Assembly (NCBI GenBank): GCA_016713425.1 | Contig: JADJPE010000005.1 | Location: forward strand, 6,802,001-6,866,000 | Reading direction: 5' to 3' | Length of the DNA: 64,000 bases | Source: Deltaproteobacteria bacterium | GTDB lineage: Bacteria; Myxococcota; Kuafuiibacteriia; Kuafuiibacteriales; Kuafuiibacteriaceae | In this document: positions 44,517 through 59,500 of the stretch, in pieces | How positions within the stretch are numbered: position 1 is the first letter of the stretch | How the letters are laid out: the number at the start of each line of letters is the position of its first letter | The notes under the pieces: model-generated | The model's input: the letters and a program-made list of their open reading frames with translations, nothing else | The model's database searches: none | Told to the model about the DNA's origin: nothing | Program-made: the position numbers and the translations under genes

Positions 44517-47500
44517 ATGCACGAACAGAAACGGAACCTCACCACGACCTCGCCCTTTCCAGCGGTTCTCTTCGCTGCGCTCTTGGTGGGTGTCACAGCC
44601 ATCGGCCTCAGCGCGTGCGGTGGCGGAACCAGCCAATCTTGTCGGTCCCCGAGCGACTGTCCAGCCGGCTACGAGTGCATACGAGACTCTGTAACCTCGG
44701 CCGGAAGCTGCGAGGCGTGTCCTGATGAGGTGCCCTACGATGGCCTCGACAACGACTGCGACCCAGCCTCACGCGACCGCGATCTCGACGGCGACGGCGA
44801 CAATTGGGTCGGCGCCAGCGTCGGACCGGGCGGGGACTGCAACGACAACGACGCCACGATCAACTCACAGACGGTCGAGGTCTGCGGCGACGGCATCGAC
44901 AACGATTGCGATGACCGCATCGATGAAGCGCCTTGCGGCGACGAGACATCGCCCACGGTAGCGTTCGTTCACCCGGTCGACAACGACGCGGTGCGCGGCA
45001 CCGTCTCGGTCGAGCTCAACGTACAAGACGATGGCGAGATCGCGCTCGTCGAAATCTATGCTGGACCGACGTTGGTCGGAACGAAGACGGCTGAGCCGTG
45101 GACGATCCCGATCGACACGACCACGCTCTCCGATGGCCCCGTGGTCCTTCGTGCGCGGGCAACCGACAAAGCCGACCGCATCGGCCAAGCAACGATCTCG
45201 ATTCGGATCGACAACACGGAAGCGCCTACCCTGTCGCTCCCCACCTTTACCCCGGACGCGTCGTTCGGCGGTAACCTCGTGCTCGATGTCGACGCAAACG
45301 ACAGCTCAGGCATCGCCACACTCACAGTCGAGATCGATGGCCAGGTCGTTGCCGAGCGAACCGGCGTCACCGGATCGACAGAGCTCACGATCGACACCCG
45401 CGGTCTCGCCGACGGAGATCACACCCTCACCATACGGGCGACCGACGGAGCCGGGAACGTCACAACGTCCAGCCACCCGCTTCATGTCGACAACACCGGA
45501 CCCGAGATCGCCACAACGCCCGGCGACGGCGCCAGTGTCTTCGACCTCGTCGAATTCGTGGTCGATGCCCAAGATCCGTCCGGCGTCGCGTCGACGAGCG
45601 GCGGCGGCACGACCTCACCGGGCAGTCATCACGCCTTCACGATCGACACAAGCCAACACTTCCCGGGTGCTCTTGCTGTGACGGTCTCCGCGACCGACAA
45701 CGCCATCGTCGACGGCGTCGCTGGCTCGGGCAATGTCACCGAACGAACGGTCTCTCTTCAGGTCCAGGAGGTCGGACCTTTCGTATCCTTCGTCGCGCCC
45801 GCGACCGGGAAGAGCTATGGGGGTCATGTCACGATCGAAGCGACCGTCTTCGACGTCCACGGAGTTGGCGATGTAGCGTTCATTCTCGGCGGCGTTCTGC
45901 GCCAAACATTTACCGCCCCGCCCTACACGCTCCAGGTCGACACGACCGCGTTCTCCGATGGTCCGGTGGTCCTCGAAGTCACGACATCCGACCGCCAGGG
46001 GCACGCGCGAACCGTTGCAACAGACCTGGTCGTCGACAACACGGCGCCAGTGCTGTCGTTCGACCCCAGCGCCGGCTCGACCATCGCGGGCATTCAAACG
46101 ATCACCATCAGCGCAACCGACGCCTCGGGCATCGCATCGATCGAACACGGCACCGATGAAAGCATCGGCTCGCCGCTCACGTTCGACCTCGATGCCAACG
46201 CACTTCCGAGCGGGCCCTACACCATCTCGGCCACGGCACACGACCTCGCGATCGTTGACGACGGCGCAAGTCCCGGGAACACAGCAACCGCCCATCACAA
46301 CGTGGTGATCGAGAGTGACGGCCCCGAGGTCGCCTTCACCGCGCCGGCCGACATCACCCAGTCCTACGGTGGCGATCTGTTCGTAACCATGACCGCGACC
46401 GACCCCAACGCCGTCGACCGCGTATCCATCGCCGTGGATGGTCTCGTCCTCAGGACCATGACCGCTCCGCCCTTCGAAGCTCACATCGACACGACCGCGT
46501 TCACGGACGGTCCACACGTCGTCGAAGCGATTGCCCTCGATGGCCTCGGCAACCGGTCGAATACGCCGTACACGGTCAGCTTCGACAATACCGGCCCGAC
46601 CATCACCTTCACGAGTCCGAGCAGCGGCGCTACGATCAGTGGTCAATCAGAGACCGTCACGCTGACCGCCACCGATCCGGCCGGAGTTCGCCGCATCGCG
46701 AGCCAGGGCCACAGCTCGACCACCAGTCAACTCACGTACACCCTCGACACACTCGCACTGCCGAACGGCGCGCTCGCGCTCACGGCGACCGCTCGCGACC
46801 AAGCGATCATCGACGGCCAATCCGGCGTGGGAAACGAATCGACGGGCACCCTCGACGTCACCGTCTTCAACGCCATCAACGAGCCCCCCACCGTAACGTG
46901 GGTGAATCCACTCGCGGGCGATGGCGTCTTCCGCACGATCGACATGGAGGTCACCGCAACCGCACCCGCCGGCATCGACGGGGTCGATTTTCTCGTCAAC
47001 GGGATCACGGTATCCACGGACACGCGCGCGCCCTACACCTTCACCTACGACTACTTCGATCTCGCGGGGACCGTCTCGCTCGAAGCGATCGCCACGACTC
47101 CGGCCGGAATCACCGGCTCATCGGCGATCACCATCACCGCCGTCACCCCGCCTCCGATTCGAAGCTCGAACCTGTACACCGTGGCCGGATACGGCGAAGG
47201 TTATGACGTAGGCGATGTCACCGGAGATGGCGTCCCCGACCTCGTCCTCTCGGGCTCGAAAGTCGCCGTCCGCGCCGGGTTGCCGCGCGGTGGCTACGCC
47301 GCCGCATCGACGTTCGGAAGCTCCTCCGTCGACGTCACGCTCGCGGATCTCGATCAAGATCAAGATCTCGACATCTTTGCGATCAGTAGCAGTGAGCTCG
47401 CTTGGTACATCAACGACGGACAGGGGAACTTCAATCCGCCCCAGATTTTGAGCCTCTCCAACGTGGGCGCCAAAGTGCTTCGCGCGATCGATCTCAACGA

Positions 47501-50500
47501 CGACGGATGGGTCGACGTCGTCATCTCACGAGCGCAGGCCGGTGGAGACTTCGTCGTGGTCCATCAAGACCCGACGACCCATGAATTCACCATCGTAGCC
47601 ACTCCGGGCGTCAACGGCTCGACCCTCGATCTCGAGGTCGCCGACGTCGACGGCGACGACCACCCGGATGTGCTCGTCACGCGGAGCGGGAGCACCGTCT
47701 TCTCAGTGTTCCGCAACGCCGATGGCCTCGGCACGTTTGGCGGCGCTGGACAGCCCACCGACATCGGGTCCTTGAGCTATGGCCTCGCCGTAGGCGACAT
47801 GAACGGCGACCACTACGCCGATATCGTCACGACGGGCTTCGCACGCGATGAGATTCGCGTCCTCCTCGGCGACCCGACGGCGCCGGGTCAATACACGAGC
47901 TACGTCCCGTATGCCGCCGACACCGACCCGCGCGATGTGACGCTCGGCGACCTCGATCACGATGGCGATCTCGACGCTATCGTCTTGCTCGACGGCGTCA
48001 ACGGGATCCGCGTCTTCACGAACGACGGCGCCGGCGCGCTGAGCCCCACGACACCCTACAGCCGCTATACGGTCGCCAAGAATCCAGACCGGGCAAAGGT
48101 CGTCGACCTCAACGAAGACGGTCTTCCCGAAGTCCTGATGGCCAGCGACTCGAGTAATGGGGTCGCCGTCATCGACAACCTCGGCGAAGGCCGCCTCAAC
48201 GCCTCGCCGACCTTCGATCTTGACGTCGAACCGAACACGTTGGCGGCGGCCAACTTGACCGGGAGCGGGCTCGTCGACATCGCCTTCGGCGTCAACAAGG
48301 CAGGCGCGATTCCTGCCAACGTGCGGATCGCCGAGAGCAACGGCCAACGATTGTCGGTCGTCTCGACCACCTACTTGTCTCCAAATATCTCGAACATCAC
48401 CGGTCTCGCGACGGGACAGCTCGACGGTCAGCACGGACTCGACGTCGCAGTCGCAACCGGCCAGAGCATGACCATCACGAACACCGCCTGCACCACCGAC
48501 ACAACGTGTGCCTCCGGGTATCGATGCGCGTCGAACCGCTGCACGACGATTACGGCTGAGCTCCTCATGAGCAACGGCGACGACACATACGCGGCCACCC
48601 ACCTATCGATTCCAACGCCGAAGGATGTCGACGTCGGCGACGTACTCGGGACCGACGGTCGCGACGAGGCCGTCTTCACGGTCGACAACCCGGGTTCCAC
48701 CGCAAATGATGGCGCCGTCGTCTACTCCGCACTCGGCGAACGACTCTTCGAGTACGCGCTCAACCAGGGCGCCGAAGGCGTGGTCATCGCCAACCTCGAT
48801 GGCGATGCACAGAATCAACTCGACTTCGCAATCGCGAACTCGACGTCCGACAACATCACCCTGTGTCGTTCTCTCGGCACAACGTTCGCCACGCCCCAGA
48901 CATTCGATACGCGCGCCGACGTCAAGCAACTGACGATCGGCCTCGTGGCGGGTGATCGTCGCACGGACCTCATCGGTCTCGGCACGGCCGGCATCATCCT
49001 GATGGAGGGCGATCCGAGCTTCACCTTCCGCAACCCCACGACCTGGTCGGCCGGCACCGGACCGACGCGCATCGTCACGGCGGACCTCAACGCCGATGGT
49101 ATCGACGATGTCGTCTCGCTCAATGCCTCGAATCAGGCGCTCGCCGTAATGCTGGGACGTCCACAAGGTGGCTTCTTCGCGCCGGAGTTCTATCCGCTCC
49201 CGGTCAGCGCAACGGACCTCGTCGCCGCGGATGTGAGTGGGAACGGGGATCTCGACGTCGTCGTCGCAAACCGCTCGGTACCCGGACTTACCGTCCTATT
49301 CGCCGACCCCGACGACTTCCGTGTCGGTCCCGTGATGAGCCTCATCCGTCCCGATCCGGCCGGTTACTACGGAGGCTCGACCACCCTGGAGGTCTCAGCG
49401 ACGGACGACGACGGTGTCGATCGAGTTTCCTTCTACGTCGACGGGCAGCGCGTCGGCGTCGCCACATCGTCACCTTATGCGGTCACGATCGCGACCTCCG
49501 GCTACGCGGATGGCGCTCACCTCCTTCAAGTGGTGGGTCGTGACGGCTTCGGAAACGAGCGGGAGATCAGAAGCAGCCTCGTCGTCGACAATACGGGCCC
49601 CGAGCTGCTCGTGCTCCCGGGCGCCGGCACAACACTCGTGGGCCCCGAGACGATCACGGTGTCCGCCAGCGATCCGGCGGGATTGGCGGAACTCGTGAGT
49701 CTCGGTCACACGAGCGTCGTGAGCCCCCTCGTCTACGAGCTCGACACCAACCTTCTGCCGACGGGAAGTTTCACGATCGACGCCACCGCGACCGACGCCG
49801 CCATCGTCAACGACACCGTCGGTCACGGAAATACGACCACCCGAAACATCCCGGTGCTGGTCGAGAACCCAGGGCCTACACTATCGTTCGTCAATCCCAC
49901 CCCAACGCAGGCCTACGGCGGTGGCTTAACGGCGCTCGTCGACGCCAGCGACCCGAACGGCGTCGCGCAGGTTCGATTCTTGGTCGACAACGTCGCGCTC
50001 ACTTCCGCGCTGATCGCCCCGTATGAGGCTGTGATCGACGCCTCTAGCCTTTCCGACGGCCCACACACCCTGACGGCAATCGGAGAAGACGCGCTCGGCA
50101 ATGAAGCCACGGAGTCGATCGAGTTTCTCGTCGACAACACGGGCCCCATCTTGAGCTTCAGCGCGCCCGGCGCTCTCGACACGCTCGGCGGTACGGTTCA
50201 GGTCACGATCTCGGCCTCGGATGCAGCCGGCGTTCGCTCGATCGAGAGCGAAGGCCGTACGACCTCGAGCAGCCCACTCAGCTACGCGCTGAACACCGTG
50301 CTCTTCGAAAATGGGCCTTACACACTGACCGCGTCGGCACATGATGCGACGGTCGTCGACGATGTTGCGAACTCTGGCAACGAAGCCAGCGTCGCTCTGC
50401 CCGTGACCATCTTCAACGGCGTCAACGAGCCACCGACCGTGGCCTGGCAGACGCCGCTCGAGGGCGACGGCGTCTATCGAACCATCGACATGCGCGTCGC

Positions 50501-53500
50501 AGCAACGGCCCCGGGCGGGATCGCGCGCGTCGACTTCGCCGTGGGCGGCGTCCTCGTCGGAAGCGACGCGAGCTCGCCCTATCAGCTGAGCTACGCGTAT
50601 TTCGACCTTCCGGACGAGGTCGAGCTCACTGCGACCGCCTACACACCGAACGACATCTCCACCGTCTCGTCCATCCGCGTCAAAGTCGTTCCCGAACCCG
50701 AGCTCGACGTGCCCGAGCTGTTCTCCGTCTCGGGCTTCGGCGCCGGATACGACGTCGGCGATGTGACCGGCGACGGCATCCCAGACCTCATTCTCTCCGG
50801 CACGAAGACAAGCATCCGTCCTGGGCTCGGCCAAGGACGCTTCGGTGTCGATACGTTTCTCACCGGCGCCGCGACCTCGGTCGACGTCAAAGTGGCCGAC
50901 CTCGACCACGACGGTGCGCTCGACATTCTCACCCTTTCTTCGACCCAACTCTCCGTGTTCATCAACCAAGGCGCCGGCAGCGGCTTCGCGCCGCCCGAAA
51001 ACGTCGCGCTCGGCTCGGTGTCCGGTAAAATCTTGCGGGTTGGCGATCTCAACGGGGACGGCTTCCTCGACGTCGTCATCGGCCAGGGTTCCACCGCCGA
51101 TTTCTCCGTCCTCCATCAAGATCCGACGACCACCACTTTCTCGATCATCGGCACGACGCCGCGCGGCGCGGGCTCGGTGCTCGATCTCGAGCTCGCCGAC
51201 GTCGATCTCGATGGACATCTCGACGTCGTGCTCACTCGGAGCAACACGTCGAGCTTCTACACCTACTTGAACGCCGACGGCGCGGGGACCTTTGGCGGCA
51301 GCGGACAGCCTTCGACCGGAGGCGCTTCGAATGGGAGCCAGACGATCGCCGTCGCCTCGATCGACGGGGACGGCTATCCCGATGTCGTCGTCTCGTCACA
51401 AAGCAGCGACGCCATACTCGTCTATCTCGGGAACGAAGCCCAACCCGGTCAGTACGCGGCCCCCGTCTCGTACGCGATGGCGCTGAACCCGAGCGACCTC
51501 GCGACCGGCGATCTCGACGGCGACGGCGATCAAGACATCGTCGTCACACTCGACGGGACCCACGGGATCCGCGTGCTCCTCAACGACGGCGACGGCTTGC
51601 TCGCCGCGCCGACACCGCACAGTCGCTTCACGATCGCGCGCGCCCCCGACCGTCCGACCCTGATCGATCTCACCGGAGACGGGCTGCCAGACCTTCTGGT
51701 GGCCACCGATATCGACAACGGCGTGGCGTTCGCCAAAAACCTCGGCGAAGGCGCATTCCGAGCGCCACCGACCGACGACCTTCCCCACAACCCGGTCGCG
51801 ATCGCCGTCGGCGACATGGCAGGAGACGGCGCGGTCGACGTTGCCTATGGTGTCAACGCCGGAGGAGGCAACCCGGCGCGCGTCGTCATCGCCGAGAACG
51901 ACGACCGTCGCCTCTCGGTTCGAAGCATCACCCCGCTTTCCGCCGGCATCACCAATGTGACGAGCCTGGCGGTCGGTCGACTCGACGGCAATGCCGGCCT
52001 CGACATCGCGGTCGGAAGCGACCGAGCGCTCACCGCCGGCACGGTGGCATGTGCGAACGACGACGCGTGCGCCGCCGGCCTTCAGTGCGTCGACAGTCTA
52101 TGCCGACCGATCACGGCCGAGCTCCTCCTCGGGGACGGCTCAGACACCTACACGCTCGAGCACATCTCGGTCGCGCGGCCACGAGACGTGGCGATCGGCA
52201 ACGTGTGGGCCGCGAACGACTTTGCGGAGGCCATCTTCACGATTGACGACGGCACGAATGGTGGAGGCGCAAGCGTATTCTCATCGGCCGGCACCGAGCT
52301 GTTCACGTACGCCACGCTCCTTCCCGCGAGCGGCATCGTTATCGGAAATCTCGACGGCGACGCGAATGGGTTCACGGATTTCGCGGTCGCGAACTCGGCA
52401 ACGAACACGAACAACATCTCGATCTTCCGTTCCGATGGTTCGACGTTCCTCGCGCCACTGACCTTCGATGCGCAGCGTTCCGCGAAGGATCTCGCGATGG
52501 GGATCACGGCCGGCGACAGTCGTCCTGATCTTCTCGCGGTCGGAACGAACGGCGTCACGCTCATGACGGGCGATCCGGTCTTCACGTTCTCAACGCCAAC
52601 GCTCTGGACAACGGGAGGAACGCCCACGAAGATCGCGACCCAAGACCTCAACGCAGACGGTTTGTCCGATGTCATCGTTCTGCATGCGTCCGATGACAAA
52701 CTCGCGATCTTGATCGCGCGGCCGCAAGGTGGGTTCTTCCCTGCGTCGCTCTACACACTCCCGGACACGCCGACCGATCTCGCCGTCGGTGACCTATCGG
52801 GCAACGGCGAGGCCGACATCGTCATCTCCAATACAGCAGCGCCAGGTCTCACCGTGATCCACTCCGTTCCGGCGGATGCGCGCGTGGGCCCGGTTCTCGT
52901 CCTTGTGGCCCCCGACACCTCGGCCCGCTACGGCGGCCTCGCGACGCTCGAGGTTAGCGCGAACGACGGAGACGGCGTCGATCGCGTCGAGTTCATCATC
53001 GACGGCCAGGAGGCTGGTGTCGCCACTTCGGAACCCTACGCGACGACCATCGACACGACCCTGTACATCGACGGCACGCACATCCTCGAAATCGTCGGCG
53101 TCGACGGCTTCGGCAACAAGAGAACGTTGTCGACCTCGCTCGCCATCGACAATACCGGGCCGGAGATCTCGTTTGCGCCGCCGGAGAACACGCTGCTTTC
53201 GGGCGTCGAGACCTTGGCCGTCTCGGCGGTCGATCCAAGCGGTCTGCTCGAGATATCGAGCGAGTCTCATACGGCTGCGGTCAGCCCACTCGTGTACGAG
53301 ATCGACACCAACACCTTGACCCCCGGACCGCGGATCTTCACCGCCACCGCCCGCGACGGCGCGATCATCGATGACCTACCTGGGTTTGGGAACCTCGCGG
53401 TGGTGGATACGACCTACAACATCGAGAACCCGGGACCGGTCATCACCTTCTTGCGGCCCAGCCCGAGCCCGGCCGCCTACTACGGAGGCACGATGACGGC

Positions 53501-56500
53501 CGAAGTCAGCGCCGTCGACGCCAACGGCGTCAGCCTCGTGACCTTCGCCGTCGATGGCGACGTCGCCGCCTCGGTCGCGACCACGCCCTACTCGACAGTT
53601 CTCGACACCACGCGCCTGGCCGACGGCCCACACACGCTCTCGGCGACCGGCGTCGATGCACTCGGTCATGCGAGCGTCGCGTCTATGATCTTCGAGGTCG
53701 ATAACAGCGGCCCCATCGTCTCCTTCACGCAGCCGCTGTTGGGCGCGACCATCGCCGGCGTCGAACCGGTCACCGTCGAGGCCATCGATGCGGCCCAGAT
53801 TCGACGCGTCACCAGCGGCGCATTCAGCAGCGACCACAGTCCCTTGCTCTATGGTCTCGACACGCTGCCTCTCCCGAACGGCCACTACACGATCGAGGCA
53901 AGCGCGATCGACGGCGCGATCGTCAACGACGATCCGAACCAAGGAAACGCTCGCACCGTATCTATCGCGGTTGACGTATACAACGCGATCAATGAGCCGC
54001 CGACCGTCGCTTGGCAGAGCCCGTCGGACGGCGACGGCGTGTATCGAACGATCCCGATGCAGGTCTCGGCGACCGCGCCCGGGCAGATTGCCCGCGTCGA
54101 GTTCTACGTCAACGGGACCTTGGTGGGCACCGACTCGAGCGCGCCCTACGCGCTCGACTACGAGTATTTCAATCTCTCGGGCGACATCGCGCTCGAAGCG
54201 ACCGCCTACAATGCGAACAACATCTCGACCACGGCGGCCATTACGGTGAGCGTGGTCGAGGAACCCCCGTTTCAGACCTCGCGGCTCTTGGCGCAGTCCG
54301 GATTCACCGGCGGCTATGCGGTCGGCGATCTCGACCAAGACGGCCTCATGGACCTCGTGTATGCCGGTTCGAAGACAACGGTTCGGTACGGGGTTCCGGG
54401 CGGCGGCTTCGAGAGCGGCGTCGAGATCGGCCCGAGCTCGGTCGATACGACCGTCGTCGATCTCGACGGCGATGGAGACCTCGACGTCGTCGCAATCTCG
54501 ACGTCCGCACTCTATTGGATGATGAACATCGGAGAGCGGAGCGTACTCCCGGCCGACAGTTTGAGCATCGGGAGTGTCTCCGCCAAGATCGTGCGGGCGG
54601 GTGACGTGAACGGTGACGGCGCGCCCGACCTCGTGATCTCACGAAGCACTGCGGGCGGTGACTTCTTGGTCCTTCACCAGAGTCCAGGCACCGACAGCTT
54701 CAACCTCATCGGGACACGAGGGCTCCTTGGCTCGGTCTCCGATCTCAAGCTCGCTGATGTCGACCTCGACGGTCATCTCGACGTCGTCGTTGTCCGCCAG
54801 GGATCGACCAACACGAACCTGACGGTCTTTCGAAACGCCAACGGTGCGGGGACGTTTGGTGGCGCAGGTCTCGATTCGTCGATCGGGTCCCAAAGTCTCG
54901 GTCTCGACGTAGCCGACCTCACCGGCGATGGATATCCCGATGTCGTCGTGACCGCGCTCGATTCGAACCTCGTCCGCGTCTTTCCGGGCGTTCGAGCCAG
55001 CCCTGCTCAGTACACGACTTCGACCCCATACCCCGTCTTGAGCAGCCCGCGCGATGTGCTGGCCACGGACATCGATGAAGACGGCGATCGCGACCTTCTC
55101 GTAACGCTCGATGACATCAACGGCATTCGAATGCTCGTCAACGATGGTTCGGGCGTCTTCGTCTCGGCGGAGCCCTATGCGCGCTACACGATCGGACGGG
55201 CCGTCGATCGCCTTGCGCTCGTCGACGTCACCGGGGACGGTGAGCCCGACCTGGTGGCCGCCTCGACGGTCGAAGGCGGCCTCCTCGTCGCCGAGCGCCT
55301 CGAAGATGGGACCTTCAAGGCCGCGCCAACGATCGACCTTGCCGATCGTCCCTCGGCGATCGTGCTCGAGGACATGACGAACGACGGCGTCCCCGACGTC
55401 GTGTACGCCACGAACAAGGTCGGTTCGACGCCGGCCAAGGTATCCATCGCGTCGAACGATGGAACACTGTTCACCGTGTCGAGCGCCACGTTCGTTTCGA
55501 GCAGCATCACGAGCATCACCGGCATCAGCGTCGGCAACTTGGACGGCGTTCACGGTCCGGATATCGCGGTCGCTTCCGACAAAGCTCTGACCGTGAGCAC
55601 GACCGCCTGCAACTTCGACAGCGAGTGCACCAGCGGAAACCAGTGCGTCGGCGGCTTCTGCGCTTCGATCACGGCTGAGCTCCTACTGAGTGACGGTGCG
55701 GAGGGATTCGACGCCCGGCATCTTTCGATCCAAAAACCGAAGCAGGTAGCCGTCGGTGACGTGCTCAACAACGACGGCATCGACGAATCCGTCTTCAGCG
55801 TGGACAACGCGAGTGGCGACGACGGGACCGTCGTCTACGACGCGACCGGGACTCGACTGTTCGAGCGTACGATCAACGTCGGCGCCGAAGGGCTCGTGAT
55901 CGCCAACCTCGACCGTGACGCGGCAGGCCGACTCGACTTCGCGGTCGCGAACGCCACGACGGACAACGTCACGCTCTTCCGCTCACTTGGCGCATCGTTT
56001 GCGCCACCGGAAACCTACAACGCGCTCAGCGACGTTCGTCTCCTCGCGGCCGGCAAGGTGGCCGGCGACAATCGGACAGACCTATTCGGCCTCGGTCAGT
56101 CGGGCCTCGTCCTTCTTCCGGGCGACGCAACCTTCACCTTCGGAACGCCGACCTTGTGGGCAGCGGGAAGCAGCCCATCAGGCCTGGTGGCCGCAGACGT
56201 CAATCGCGATGGGCTTTCCGATGTGTTGTCGCTCAACGCCTCGTCGGATCGTTTGGTCGTGATGATCGCGAGGCCGCAGGGCGGGTTCTTCCCGCCGCAC
56301 GCATTCGTGTTGCCCGCTGACCCCTCGGCACTGGATGTGGCGGACATGAGCGACAACGGAGAGTTCGATGTCGTCGCGGTCAACACCTCCGTTCCTGGAA
56401 TCACGGTGCTCTATTCAGTGCCCGAGTCGCAGCGCGTCGGCCCAGCGATGGCGCTCCTTCGCCCGAGCACAGACGAAGCGTATGGCGGACGAACGACGCT

Positions 56501-59500
56501 CGAGGCCACCGCCGTCGACGAAGACGGCGTGACCCGCGTCGAGTTCTTCGTCGATGGGACCTCGGTCGGCGTTCGCACCGAGGAACCTTACGTGCTGACG
56601 ATCGATACGACACCGTTCTCGTCGGGCGAACACGAGCTGCTCGTCGTGGGGACCGATGGCCGCGGCAACGCCCGCTCGCTCACGAGCGATTTCAACATCG
56701 ACAACGACGGACCGGTCGTGAGCATCGTTCCGGCGCAGGGTTCGGTCATCGCGGGCACCGTGGATGTCTCGATCTCGGCAACGGACGTAAGCGGGATTCT
56801 TTCCATCGAGAGTGACGCGCATGTTTCGGGCACGAGTCCCCTGACATACACCATCGACACGAACACGATCCCCGAAGGCGACTTCGTCATCAGCGCCACC
56901 GCCCACGACGGCGCCATCATCGACGACGTCGCAGGCACCGGAAACGTGACCACGCGGTCGGTGACGGTGACGAGCCAGAATCCCGGACCGGCGGTGGAGA
57001 TCTTGAGTCCGACGCCCTCGCCCGCCGCGTCCTATGGTGGTCTCGTCACCATCGACACCGAGGTCGATGACGCCAACGGGATCCAAGATGTGTCATTCCG
57101 GATCGACAGCAGCGCCGCCATCGTCGTCATGACGCCACCCTTTCAGGCGGTGTTCGACACGACGGCGTTCGCCGATGGGAACCACACCGTACACGTCGAT
57201 GCCACGGATCTCCTCGGGAACGTCACAACCAAGTCGGAGGTGGTGCGATTCGACAACACGGGACCGACGATCGTGTTCGCACAGCCTTCGTCGAACGAGA
57301 CACTCTCGGGCCAGTACCCAGTCATCGTTCAAGCCTCGGACGCCGCTGGCATCTTGGGGATCTCGAGCCGAGGCTTCTCGACGAGCACGAGCCCGCTGAG
57401 CTACACCCTCGATACGATCTACATCCCGAACGGCGCGGCGACCATCAGCGCCGACGCGCGCGACGGCGCGGTCATCGACGACGTGATCGGGTCCGGCAAC
57501 CTCGCGTCGCGCGATGTGCATGTCCAAGTCTTCAACGCGGTCAACGAGGCGCCCGTCGTGACCTGGCTGTCTCCCGTCACCGGGGACGGTGTATATCGCG
57601 TCATGAACATGTCGGTGAGCGCGACCTCCCCGGGCGGCATCGCGCGGGTTGAATTTTCGGTCGGCGGACAGAAGGTCGGCGAGGACACAACGTCGCCGTA
57701 TGCCTTCGACTACGAGTATCACGGCTTGTCCGGCACAGTCGCGCTCGAGGCCACGGCCTACACGCCGACCGACATCAGCGGTTCAGCGTCGGTGAACGTG
57801 ACGATCGTCGAGCCGCCTGATTTCCGGGCGCCGACGACGGTCGATGTGAGCAGCTTCGCGGGAGGCTACGCAGTGGGCGACGTCGACGATGACGGACGTA
57901 TGGACCTGGTCTTCTCGGGTAGTAGCGTCCGGATTCGCAGAGGCCTTGATGGCGGGGGCTTCGGGCCGGCTGAGTCGTTTGGGTCTTCGGTGTCGGATCT
58001 CGTCTTGGTCGACCTCGACGGTGACCTCGATCTCGATATCGTCGGCGTTTCAGCGAGCACGCTGTATTGGTACTACAATCAGGGCCAGGGAACGTACGGA
58101 ACCACCGCCTCGTCGATTTCGCTCGGGTCGGTGAACGCGACAACCCTCAAGGTGGGCGACGTCAGTGGCGACGGTCGCCTCGATGTCGTCATCAGCCACA
58201 ACGCGACGGGCGGTGACTTCGTCTTGGCGCTCGGCACGCCAACCGGGTTCGTCAGTCAGGGTTCACGCGGTCTGGTCGGACGCGTGTCAGACCTCGCTTT
58301 GGCAGACTTCGACCACGATGGAGATCTCGACGTCGCTGTCGCGCGAACCGGCACCGATGACGTCTTCACCCTCTACAAGAACCCGGGGAATGGTTTCTTT
58401 GGCGATGCCGGCCTCGACTCCGATCTGGACGTCGAACGCATCGCCGTCGGCGACCTCAACGGCGATACGTTCCCCGACTTCGCTTTCGTGGGACGGGACA
58501 ACGTCTATGAGGATCAAGTCGTCGTCTCTTACGGCAATGCACTCGGCACATATACGGGCAATCGAGTTCTGGATGCACCGACGTCCCCCACGGACATCGC
58601 GATCGGCGACATCGACGACGACGGAGACAACGACATCATCGTCACGCTCTCGGGAACGAACGGCGTTCGCTTGTACGCCAACGACGGCACGGGTGTCTTC
58701 ACGCCGTCAGCCCCCTACCCCCGCTATACGATGGCACGTGGCGCTTCGAACCCAACCTTCGTCGATGTCACGCGCGATGGCATGCCCGATCTGCTCGTGG
58801 GAAGCACGACGAGCAAGCTGATCGCCATCGCGGAAAACCTTGGCGGCGGCGAGTTCGATGCCTACCCGACGACCGACATCGACGAACGCCCGAACGTGCT
58901 CGCCGTCGGCGACCTCGTCGGCGACAGCCACAACGATGTCGCCTATGGACGCGGGCGACTCGGCACATCGGATGGGGTCGTCATCGTCGCCGAGAACAGC
59001 GGGTCGCTCCTGTCGACCAGCCGGACCTCGCTCCTCTCGAGCGGACTCACGAACGTGACGAGCCTCGCCATCGGCGACCTAGACGGGACCAACCGTCTCG
59101 ACCTCGCCGTCGGGAGCGACAAGTCTCAGAAGGCAGAGCCCGATGACTGCACGAGCGACGATGACTGCTCCGCAAACGAGGTGTGCATCGACTTTGTCTG
59201 CCAGGCGATCTCGGGGCACTTGCTCGTCGACAATACGGCCGATTACTCGAGATTCGAAATCTACCTCAACAAACCCAAATACGTGCGTATTGGCGACGTG
59301 ATCGGAGACGGCCGGAGCGAAGCGGTTTTCGCGGTCGCGCGCGACGGTCTGGCCTCCGGTGTTTGCCCACCGGGAAAGGAATGCACGAAAGACGGCGTCA
59401 CCGTCATCAGCTTCAGCGCAACGAGTGGCGGCGAAGAAGTCACCCCCTTCCCCAGCTATGGTTTCGAAGGCGCACGCGGTCTCTTGTTGGCGGATCTCAA

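Noticed and set aside
49926..51218. Minus-strand open frames within the giant lipoprotein gene (also 45615-46646 and 53376-54338)
   Set aside because: Occur at matching places in successive super-repeats and are rich in Arg, Asp and Gly, as expected from the complement of the repeat coding sequence.
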